From Hydractinia symbiolongicarpus (taxonomy: Eukaryota > Cnidaria > Hydrozoa > Anthoathecata > Hydractiniidae), in the NCBI RefSeq assembly GCF_029227915.1, contig NC_079888.1, positions 23,044,001-23,108,000 of the forward strand: a stretch of DNA of 64,000 nt, written 5' to 3'. Shown one piece after another: positions 37,803-48,667 of the stretch (the first letter of the stretch is position 1; every line of letters begins with the position of its first letter). The position numbers were made by a program, and so were the translations under genes. The notes below the pieces were generated by a model, which was given only the letters and a program-made list of their open reading frames with translations, was not told the origin of the DNA and made no database searches.

Positions 37803-40067
37803 TTAAAATATGTATGGTATATCCATGCATATTTTACAGGTGCAAACATCACCTTCCCAAAATTTTATTGAGCTACGGAAGGCTTCGAGAGAAGGAGCAT
37901 TCATTGTAGCGTCAGGCACAGATATCCATAGCTTCCCTGCAATATTTGATAAAGTATTTAAGCCATAGTACGTTGTCCGACAAGTTGGTCGCCTGATCAA
38001 ATTAAAGCAACGAAGGTTGTACTTGTTTTCCCTAACAGAAAATATCTCGTTCATATATAGAGGTGACAATCCATTTAAAAATTTGTAAACCTCTTTCATT
38101 AAATTCTGTAAATTGATGATGTGAATATTTTTAACATTACATAAAGATAAAAGTTCATCGTAACTGCCATTTATATCGTCCTGTATGATTCTTAGACAAC
38201 GTTCATGAATACGATTGATTCGATTATTCGCAACTTTTCCACAAAACATCCATACTAAGGGACAGTAAGAAAACTGAGACAAAATAAATGAATTGAAGAG
38301 AAAACGCTTCATCTTGGGTGTCAAAAAGGAAGATATCCTTTGAAGCACGTTGAGTTTCCTACTAGCCTTATTACAGATGTTTTTGACATGCGAATGAAAG
38401 TTTAGTCTCGAGTCAATCGTAACACCAAGAAGCACTACAGACGATTTACACGCAATTTTCAAATGGTTAAATATCAAACTTTCATCGTGATGACCTAATA
38501 CAATATATTGATACTTTTTCAAATTTATTGCTAAGTAATTTTCATAAAACCAATTATTTACTATGACCAAATTAGTAAGCAGTGTTTGTTTTACATCTTC
38601 TAATGAATTTTCACAAGCATATAAGGTGTTATCATCTGCAAAGTTACAAAGGGATGATTGAATAATGAACCAGAATAAATCGTTTATAGAATAGTTGAAG
38701 AAAGGAGGTCCTAAGATTGATCCTTGTGGAACTCCAACTTGAAGAGGAAGCCATTCGCTAAAAGAAGAATTTATTCTGGTTCTCTGAAAACGATTTTTCA
38801 AGTATGAGTGAATAAATAATAAAGAAGATTCAGAAAAACCATAGGCATGCAGCTTTGCAATAAGCAAATCATGGTTGATAGTATCAAAAGCTTTTGAAAG
38901 GTCCATTAGCACTGCTCCAACTACACCCTTATTATCAAGTGTGCTTTTCCATTGTTCAATCATTCGAATCAGAGCATATTGTGTATTATAACCCTTTCTG
39001 AAGCCTGATAGATGAGGGCTGAGTTTGTCATGCATAAAAGTGTGCATTTGATTAAGAATAATTCTTTCAAAAACTTTTGATAAACAGGGAAGCAAGCTAA
39101 CAGGTCTATAGTTCTCCTTATCATTACAGTCATCCTTCTTAAAAACAGGTATAACCTCTGCAAGTTTTAAATCATCAGGAAAAATATTAGACTGTAAACA
39201 AAAATTTATAATATTAGTGAGGATAGGAACAAAGATATGAATAAACTTTTTCAACATAAAAACTGGAAAATCACCACTAACAGAAGATTTCTTTGCATCC
39301 ATGTCTTTGATGACTTTGAGAACATCAGGCTGTTCAACCAGCGAAAAATAGAACTTTTCATCATAACCCACATTTTCACGAATTTTCAAAATACTGATGT
39401 GATTAGTATACGAGTGGATTGCATCGTGAATGGTTGCTGTATGTGTATCATCGTTTGGTTTGATTGGTAAATTTTTCGTGATGTTGGTGTAATATTCATT
39501 GAAGATTTTGCATAATTTTTGTTCGTCGGTGACTATCTTTTCTTTCTCGATTAAGATAATTTTGTTGGTGTTATAACTAACGTTTGAAAACAATGGCTTG
39601 ACAGACTTCCAGAACTTTTTATTATCAGTAATGCTTGTCATACGTAAACCCTTGAAATACGAACGTCTGGTTTTTCGTAATAAGGAAACACAGTAGTTTC
39701 TCTGTCTAGTGAAGTTGGACCAATTTTCTTTTGATCGTGATTTGTTATATATGCGACGAAGTTTGGATCTGTGCATAATAGCTTTGCGAAGCTCCTTGGT
39801 GATAAAAGGTGCGTTATTGAATCTTAGTATTTTCTTTTTCAATGGTGCAAAATGGTTTAGCGTAGACGTGATGCATAAATTGAATTGGTTAAAGTCGTAA
39901 TTGTTCTCAAGTAATTTCAAAAAGTTCATTGATAATGTTCTTTCAAAATCAAAGTAGTCAATTTTGTTGTAATTTCTGTAGTGTTTCACAATTGGGTCGC
40001 CTTTAATCACGTTCATTCTCATCACACTTCCAACAAATAAATGCCAATCTGATATGCCAGTTTCGAT
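37803..40067 (-). pseudogene. LINE ORF2 fragment: RT domain with truncated endonuclease
   Basis: An open frame matching residues 197-950 of the ORF2 in LINE copy 1. It enters from the truncation point at the Ile of IETGISDWH, so almost the whole endonuclease domain is gone. The RT domain is complete, with D of LMDLSKAFD, GVPQGS, FADD and the C-terminal CTCKIC cluster. Five residues differ from copy 1: C226Y, G432D, L652F, Y787F and K918M in copy 1 numbering. There is no internal stop. Without endonuclease and a 5' region this is a dead copy; the intact frame indicates recent insertion rather than function. Confidence 0.9.
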
Positions 40068-40071
40068 TTCG

Positions 40072-42025
40072 AAAGAAAGTACCCTGTGAGTAAACTCATT
40101 TCCAAAACGATTTTTTAAATTATCTTTTCACCACTAAAGCCCATGAGACTTGTAGTATTAAAAAATATTTTCATTTTTGATGAGACGCTGAATAAAAGAA
40201 GTTTAATCGCCGGCAAACAAAACCCGCGACTTCCTGTAAATCGCGGACTCGGCCCGTATAGTCAAAAGAATACAAAGAAAGTACCCAGGGAGTAAACTCA
40301 TTTCCCGAACGATTTTTTATATTATTTTTTTACCACTAAACGCATGAGACTTGTAGTTTTTAAAAATATTTTCATATTTGATGGGACGCTGAATAAAAGA
40401 AGTTTAATCGCCGGCAAACGAAAATCCGCCATTTCCCGTAAATCCCAGACTCGGCCCGTATAGTCAAAAGTATACAAAGAAAGTACCCAGGGAGTAAACT
40501 GATTTCCAGAGCGATTTTTTAAATTATTTTTTCACCACTAAAACGCATAAGACTTGTAGTTTTTAAAAATGTTTTCTTTTTTGATGAGACGCTGAATAAA
40601 AGAAGTTTAATCGCCGGCAAACGAAAACCTGCGATTTCCCGTAAATCCTGGACTCGGCCCGTATAGTCAAAAGTATACAAAGAAAGTACCCAGGGAGTAA
40701 ACTCATTTCCCAAACGATTTTTTAAATTATTATTTCACCACTAAAACGCATGAGACTCGCAGTTTTCAAGAATGTTTTCAATTTTTGATGAGACGCTGAA
40801 TAAAAGCAGTTTAATCGCCGGCAAACAAAAACCTGCGATTTCTCGTAAATCCCGGACTCAGCCCGTATAGTCAAAAGTATACAAAGAAAGTACCCAGGGA
40901 GTAAACTCATTTCCCGAACGATTTTTTAAATTACTTTTTCACCACTAAAACGCATGAGACTTGTAGTTTTTAAAAATGTTTTCATTTTTGATGAGACGCT
41001 GAATAAAAGAAGTTTAATCTCCGGCAAACGAAAACCTGCGATTTCCCGTAAATCCTGGACTCGGCCCGTATAGTTAAAAGTATACAAGGAAAGTACCCAG
41101 TGAGTAAACTCATTTCCCGAACGAATTTTTAAATTATTTTTTCACCACTAAAACGTATGAGACTTGTAATTTTCAAAAATGTTTTCATTTTTGATGAGAC
41201 GCTGAATAAAAGAAGTTTAATCGCCGGCAAAAGAAAACCTGCGATTTCCCGTAAATCCCGGACTCGGCCCGTATAGTCAAAAGTATACAAAGAAAGTACC
41301 CAGGGTGTAAACACATTTCCCGAACGATTTTTTAAATTATTTTTTCACCATTAAAACGCATGAGACTGGTAGTTTTCAGAAATGTTTTCATTTTTGATGA
41401 GACGCTTAAAGAAAGTGGTTTAATCGCCGGCAAACGAAAACCCGCGATATCCCGTAAATTCCGGGCTTGGCCCGTATAGTCGAATGTATACAAAGAAAGT
41501 ACCCTGTGAGTAAACTCATTTCCAAAACGATTTTTTAAATTATCTTTTCCCCACTAAAGCCCATGAGACTTGTAGTATTTAAAAATATTTTCATTTTTGA
41601 TGAGACGCTGAATAAAAGAAGTTTAATCGCCGGCAAACAAAACCCGCGACTTCCCGTAAATCGCGGACTCGGCCCGTATAGTCAAAAGAATACAAAGAAA
41701 GTACCCGGGGTGTAAACTCATTTCCCGAACGATTTTTAAAATTACTTTTTCACCACTAAAACGCATGAGACTTGTAGTTTCCAAAATGTTTTCATTTTTG
41801 ATGAGACCCTGAATAAAAGAAGTTTAATCGCCGGCAAACGAAAACCTGCGATTTCCCGTAAATCCCGGACTCGGCCCGTATAGTCAAAAGTATACAAAGA
41901 AAGTACCCGGGTGAAAACTCATTTCCCGAACGATTTTTTAAATTATTATTTCACCACTAAAGCCCATGAGACTTGTAGTTTTTAAAAATGTTTTCGTTTT
42001 TGATGAGACGCTTAATGAAAGAGGT
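40072..42025 (+). repeat. 203-bp satellite array, forward block 3, up to the orientation switch
   Basis: Nearly ten monomers in forward orientation. The first part continues the higher-order pattern interrupted by LINE copy 2 (CAAAACCCGCGACTTC and TCGCAG variants). From about 41290 the monomers carry variants typical of the reverse block: CAGGGTGTAAACACATTT at about 41302 and CCGGGGTGTAAACTC at about 41706. The last monomer ends GACGCTTAATGAAAGAGGT at 42025, also a reverse-block variant. Confidence 0.93.
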
Positions 42026-42161
42026 AATTTAAAAAATCGTTCTGGAAATGAGTTTACTCACAGGGTACTTTCTTTGTATACATTCGACTATACGGGCCAA
42101 GCCCGGGATTTACGGGAAATCGCGGGTTTTCGTTTGCCGGCGATTAAACCTCTTTCATTAA
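42011..42161. repeat. Head-to-head inversion junction with inverted-repeat arms
   Basis: Forward monomers stop at GAGGT (42025) and reverse monomers begin at AATTTAAAAAATCG (42026). CTTAATGAAAGAGGT (42011-42025) is the exact reverse complement of ACCTCTTTCATTAAG (42147-42161). The arms extend outward imperfectly for at least another 50 bp (41962-42010 against 42162-42210), around a spacer of about 121 bp. The satellite phase jumps by about 124 bp at the join, so it is not a simple mid-monomer mirror. Confidence 0.88.
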
Positions 42162-43799
42162 GCGTCTCATCAAAAATGAAAACATTTTTGAAAACTACAA
42201 GTCTCGTGCGTTTTAGTGGTGAAAAATAAATTTAAAAAATCGTTCGGGAAATGAGTTTACTTCCTGGGTACTTTCTTTGTATACATTCGACTATACGGAC
42301 CAAGCCCGGGATTTACGGGAAATCGCGGGATTTCGTTTGCCGGCGATTAAACCTCTTTTATTAAGCGTCCCATCAAAAATGAAAACCTTTTTAAAAACTA
42401 CAAGTCTCATGGGCTTTAGTGGTGAAATAATAATTTAAAAAATCGTTCGGGAAATGAGTTTACACCCCGGGTACTTTCTTTGTATACTTTTGACTATACG
42501 GGCCGAGTCCGGGATCTACGGGAAATCGTAGGTTTTCGTTTGCAGGCGATTAAACTTCTTTTATTCAGCGTCTCATCAAAAATGAAAACATTTTTGAAAA
42601 CTACAAGTCTCATGCGTTTTAGTGGTGAAAAAGAAATTTAAAAAATCGTTCTGGAAATGAGTTTACTTCCTGGGTACTTTCTTTGTATACATTCGACTAT
42701 ACGGGCCAAGCCCGGGATTTACGGGAAATCGCGGGTTTTCGTTTGCCGGCGATTAAACCTCTTTCATTAAGCGTCTCATCAAAAATGAAAACATTTTTGA
42801 AAACTACAAGTCTCGTGCGTTTTAGTGGTGAAAAATAAATTTAAAAAATCGTTCGGGAAATGAGTTTACTTCCTGGGTACTTTCTTTGTATACATTCGAC
42901 TATACGGACCAAGCCCGGGATTTACGGGAAATCGCGGGATTTCGTTTGCCGGCGATTAAACCTCTTTTATTAAGCGTCCCATCAAAAATGAAAACCTTTT
43001 TAAAAACTACAAGTCTCATGGGCTTTAGTGGTGAAATAATAATTTAAAAAATCGTTCGGGAAATGAGTTTACACCCCGGGTACTTTCTTTGTATACTTTT
43101 GACTATACGGGCCGAGTCCGGGATCTACGGGAAATCGTAGGTTTTCGTTTGCAGGCGATTAAACTTCTTTTATTCAGCGTCTCATCAAAAATGAAAACAT
43201 TTTTGAAAACTACAAGTCTCATGCGTTTTAGTGGTGAAAAAGAAATTTAAAAAATCGTTCGGGAAATGAGTTTACTTCCTGGGTACTTTCTTTGTATACA
43301 TTCGACTATACGGGCCAAGCCCGGGATTTACGGGAAATCGCGGGATTTCGTTTGCCGGCGATTAAACTTCTTTTATTCAGCGTCTCATCAAAAATGAAAA
43401 CATTTTTGAAAACTACAAGTCTCATGCGTTTTAGTGGTGAAAAAGAAATTTTAAAAATCGTTCGGGAAATGAGTTTACTTCCTGGGTACTTTCTTTGTAT
43501 ACATTCGACTATACGGGCCAAGCCCGGGATTTACGGGAAATCGCGGGATTTCGTTTGCCGGCGATTAAACCTCTTTTATTAAGCGTCTCATCAAAAATGA
43601 AAACATTTGTAAACACTACAAGTCTCATGGGCTTTAGTGGTGAAATAATAATTTAAAAAATCGTTCGGGAAATGAGTTTACACCCCGGGTACTTTCTTTG
43701 TATACTTTTGACTATACGGGCCGAGTCCGGGATTTACGGGAAATCGCAGGTTTTCGTTTGCCGGCGATTAAACTTCTTTTATTCAGCGTCTCATCAAAA

Positions 43800-46700
43800 A
43801 TGAAAACATTTTTGAAAACTACAAGTGTCATGCGTTTTAGTGCTGAAAAAGAAATTTAAAAAATCGTTCGGGAAATGAGTTTACTTCCAGGGTACTTTCT
43901 TTGTATACATTCGACTATACGGGCCAAGCCCGGGATTTACGGGAAATCGCGGGATTTCGTTTGCCAGCGATTAAACCTCTTTTATTAAGCGTCTCATCAA
44001 AAATGAAAACATTTTTAAAAACTACAAGTCTCATGGGCTTTAGTGGTGAAATAATAATTTAAAAAATCGTTCGGGAAATGTGTTTACACCCCGGGTACTT
44101 TCTTTGTATACTTTTGACTATACGGGCCGAGTCCGGGATTTACGGGAAATCGCAGGTTTTCGTTTGCCGGCGATTAAACTTCTTTTATTCAGCGTCTCAT
44201 CAAAAATGAAAACATTTTTAAAAACTACAAGTCTCATGCGTTTTAGTGCTGAAAAAATAATTTAAAAAATCGTTTGGGAAATGAGTTTACTCCCTGGGTA
44301 CTTTCTTTGTATACTTTTGACTATACGGGCCGAGTCCGGGATTTACGGGAAGTCGCGGGATTTGTTTGCCGGCGATTAAACCTCTTTTATTCAGCGTCTC
44401 ATCAAAAATGAAACTATTTTTAAATACTACAAGTCTCATGGGCCTTAGTGGTGAAATAATAATTTACAAAATCGTTCGGGAAATGCGTTTACACCCTGGG
44501 TACTTTCTTTGTATACTTTTGACTATGCGGGCCGAGTCCGGGGTTTACGGGAAATTGCGGGTTTTCGTTTGCCGGCCATTAAACTTCTTTTATTTAGCGT
44601 CTCATCAAAAATGAAAACATTTCTGAAAACTACAAGTCTCAAGCGTTTTAGTGGTGAAAAGATAATTTAAAAAATCGTTTTGGAAATGAGTTTACTTCCT
44701 GGGTACTTTCTTTGTATACATTCAACTATACGGGCCAAGCCCGGGATTTACGGGAAATCGCGGGATTTCGTTTCCCGGCGATTAAACCTCTTTTATTAAG
44801 CGTCTCATCAAAAATGAAAACATTTCTAAAAACTACAAGTCTCATGGACTTTAGTGGTGAAATAATAATTTAAAAAATTGTTCGGGAAATGAGTTTACAC
44901 CCCGGGTACTTTCTTTGCATACTTTTGACTATACGGGCCGAGTCCTGGATTTACTGGAAATCGCAGGTTTTCGTTTGCCGGCGATTAAACTTCTTTTATT
45001 CAGCGTCTCATCAAAAATGAAAACATTTTTGAAAACTACAAGTCTCATGCGTTTTAGTGGTGAAAAAAAATTTAAAAAATCGTTCGGGAAATGAGTTTAC
45101 TTCCTGGGTACTTTCTTTGTATACATTCGAATATACGGGCCAAGCCCGGGATTTACGGGAAATCGCGGGATTTCGTTTGCCGGCGAATAAACCTCTTTTA
45201 TTAAGCGTCTCATCAAAAATGAAAACATTTTTAAAAACTACAAGTCTCATGGGCTTTAGTGGTGAAATAGTAATTTAAAAAATCGTTCGGGAAATGAGTT
45301 TACACCCCGGGTACTTTCTTTGTATACTTTTGACTATACGGGCCGAGTCAGGGATTTACGGGAAATCGCAGGTTTGCGTTTGCCGGCAATTAAACTTCTT
45401 TTATTCAGCGTCTCATCAAAAATGAAAACATTTTTGAAAACTACAAGTCTCATGCGTTTTAGTGGTGAAAAAATAATTTAAAAAATCGTTTGGGAAATGA
45501 GTTTACTCCCTGGGTACTTTATTTGTAAACTTTTGACTATACGGGCCGAGTCCGGGATTTACGGGAAGTCGCGGGTTTTCGTTTGCCGGCGATTAAACTT
45601 CTTTTATTCAGCGTCTCATCAAAAATGAAACTATTTTTAAATACTACAAGTCTCATGGGATTTAGTGGTGAAATAATAATTTAAAAAATCGTTCGGGAAA
45701 TGAGTTTACACCCTGGGTACTTTCTTTGTATACTTTTGACTATGCGGGCCGAGTCCGGGGTTTACGGGAAATGGCGGGTTTTCGTTTGCCGGGGATTAAA
45801 CTTCTTTTATTTAGCGTCTCATCAAAAATTAAAACATTTTTGAAAACTACAAGTCTCATGCGTTTTAGTGGTAAAAAAATAATATAAAAATTCGTTCGGG
45901 AAATGAGTTTACTCACTGGGTACTTTCCTTGTATACTTTTGACTATACGGTCCGAGTTCGGGATTTACTTGAAATCGCGGGTTTTCGTTTGCTGGCGATT
46001 AAACTTCTTTTATTCAGCGTCTCATCAAAAATGAAAACATTTTTAAAAACTACAAGTCTCATGGGCTTTAGTGGTGAAATAATAATTTAAAAAATCGTTT
46101 GGGAAATGAGTTTACTCCCTGGGTACTATCTTTGTATACTTTTGACTATACGGGCCGAGTCCGGGATTTACGGGAAATCGCAGGTTTTCGTTTGCAGGCG
46201 ATTAAACTTCTTTTATTCAACGTCTCATCAAAAATGAAAACATTTTTGAAAACTACAAGTCTCATGCGTTTTAGTGCTGAAAAAGAAATTTAAAAAATCG
46301 TTCGGGAAATGAGTTTACTTCCTGGGTACTTTCTTTGTATACATTCGACTATACGGGCCAAACCCGGGATTTACGGGAAATCGCGGGATTTCGTTTGCCA
46401 GCGATTAAACCTCTTTTATTAAGCGTCTCATCAAAAATGAAAACATTTTTTAAAACTACAAGTCTCATGGGCTTTAGTGGTGAAATAATAATTTAAAAAA
46501 TCGTTCGGGAAATGTGTTTACACCCCGGGTACTTTCTTTGTATACTTTTGACTATACGGGCCGAGTCCGGGATTTACGGGAAATCGCAGGTTTTCGTTTG
46601 CCGGCGATTAAACTTCTTTTATTCAGCGTCTCATCAAAAATGAAAACATTTTTGAAAACTACAAGTCTCATGCGTTTTAGTGCTGAAAAAATAATTTAAA

Positions 46701-48667
46701 AAATCGTTTGGGAAATGAGTTTACTCCCTGGGTACTTTCTTTGTGTACTTTTGACTATACGGGCCGAGTCCGGGATTTACGGGAAGTCGCGGGATTTGTT
46801 TGCCGGCGATTAAACCTCTTTTATTCAGCGTCTCATCAAAAATGAAACTATTTTTAAATACTACAAGTCTCATGGGCCTTAGTGGTGAAATAATAATTTA
46901 CAAAATCGTTCGGGAAATGCGTTTACACCCTGGGTACTTTCTTTGTATACTTTTGACTATGCGGGCCGAGTCCGGGGTTTACGGGAAATGGCGGGTTTTC
47001 GTTTGCCGGCGATTAAACTTCTTTTATTTAGCGTCTCATCAAAAATGAAAACATTTCTGAAAACTACAAGTCTCAAGCGTTTTAGTGGTGAAAAGATAAT
47101 TTAAAAACTCGTTTTGGAAATGAGTTTACTTCCTGGGTACTTTCTTTGTATACATTCAACTATACGGGCCAAGCCCGGGATTTACTGGAAATCGCGGGAT
47201 TTCGTTTCCCGGCGATTAAACCTCTTTTATTAAGCGTCTCATCAAAAATGAAAACATTTCTAAAAACTACAAGTCTCATGGACTTTAGTGGTGAAATAAT
47301 AATTTAAAAAATTGTTCGGGAAATGAGTTTACACCCCGGGTACTTTCTTTGCATACTTTTGACTATACGGGCCGAGTCCTGGATTTACTGGAAATCGCAG
47401 GTTTTCGTTTGCCGGCGATTAAACTTCTTTTATTCAGCGTCTCATCAAAAATGAAAACATTTTTGAAAACTACAAGTCTCATGCGTTTTAGTGGTGAAAA
47501 AAAATTTAAAAAATCGTTCGGGAAATGAGTTTACTTCCTGGGTGCTTTCTTTGTATACATTCGAATATACGGGCCAAGCCCGGGATTTACGGGAAATCGC
47601 GGGATTTCGTTTGCCGGCGAATAAACCTCTTTTATTAAGCGTCTCATCAAAAATGAAAACATTTTTAAAAACTACAAGTCTCATGGGCTTTAGTGGTGAA
47701 ATAATAATTTAAAAAATCGTTCGGGAAATGAGTTTACACCCCGGGTACTTTCTTTGTATACTTTTGACTATACGGGCCGAGTCAGGGATTTACGGGAAAT
47801 CGCAGGTTTGCGTTTGCCGGCAATTAAACTTCTTTTATTCAGCGTCTCATCAAAAATGAAAACATTTTTGAAAACTACAAGTCTCATGCGTTTTAGTGGT
47901 GAAAAAATAATTTAAAAAATCTTTTGGGAAATGAGTTTACTCCCTGGGTACTTTATTTGTAAACTTTTGACTATACGGGCCGAGTCCGGGATTTACGGGA
48001 AGTCGCGGGTTTTCGTTTGCCGGCGATTAAACTTCTTTTATTCAGCGTCTCATCAAAAATGAAACTATTTTTAAATACTACAAGTCTCATGGGCTTTAGT
48101 GGTGAAATAATAATTTAAAAAATCGTTCGGGAAATGAGTTTACACCCTGGGTACTTTCTTTGTATACTTTTGACTATGCGGGCCGAGTCCGGGGTTTACG
48201 GGAAATGGCGGGTTTTCGTTTGCCGGGGATTAAACTTCTTTTATTTAGCGTCTCATCAAAAATAAAAACATTTTTGAAAACTACAAGTCTCATGCGTTTT
48301 AGTGGTAAAAAAATAATATAAAAATTCGTTCGGGAAATGAGTTTACTCACTGGGTACTTTCCTTGTATACTTTTGACTATACGGGCCGAGTCCGGGATTT
48401 ACTTGAAATCGCGGGTTTTCGTTTGCCGGCGATTAAACTTCTTTTATTCAGCGTCTCATCAAAAATGAAAACATTTTTAAAAACTACAAGTCTCATGGGC
48501 TTTAGTGGTGAAATAATAATTTAAAAAATCGTTTGGGAAATGAGTTTACTCCCTGGGTACTATCTTTGTATACTTTTGACTATACGGGCCGAGTCCGGGA
48601 TTTATGGGAAATCGCAGGTTTTCGTTTGCAGGCGATTAAACTTCTTTTATTCAACGTCTCATCAAAA
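43800..48667 (-). repeat. Tandem 12-monomer higher-order repeat, 2,434 bp, two copies
   Basis: Copy 1 spans about 43800-46233 and copy 2 about 46234-48667. Five independent markers are displaced by exactly 2,434 bp: open frames at 44080/46514, 44366/46800, 45011/47445, 45057/47491 and 46099/48533. The rare TTAGTGCTGAAAAAGAAATTT variant begins both copies and TTTGCAGGCGATTAAAC with TTCAACGTCTC ends both. Differences are few, for example GTACTTTC versus GTGCTTTC near 45110/47542. Confidence 0.88.

Larger units (their letters stand above)
37659..40071 (-). mobile_element. LINE copy 2: same family, truncated inside ORF2
   Basis: A 2.41-kb minus-strand insertion with the same 3' end as copy 1 and about 99.5% nucleotide identity by eye, roughly a dozen substitutions plus one extra 4-bp unit in the 3' UTR A/T tract. 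Homology to copy 1 stops at 40068, inside the endonuclease domain. Three bases (TCG, 40069-40071) then precede satellite AAAGAAAGTACC. Left satellite ends at TATACAA (37658). Empty paralogous sites such as 14056-14090 and 41478-41512 read straight through, so essentially no satellite was lost and any target duplication is at most the two A's. The tail reads T8, GA, T6, GA on the + strand, an interrupted A-rich tail unlike the A14 of copy 1. Confidence 0.93.

Noticed and set aside
37659-40071. LINE copy 2 as a segmental duplicate of LINE copy 1
   Set aside because: Flanking satellite phase, 5' truncation point and A-tail structure all differ, so the two insertions are independent.
41966-42229. 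87-residue + strand open frame across the inversion junction
   Set aside because: It is made of forward satellite joined to reverse satellite; both halves are repeat by-products.
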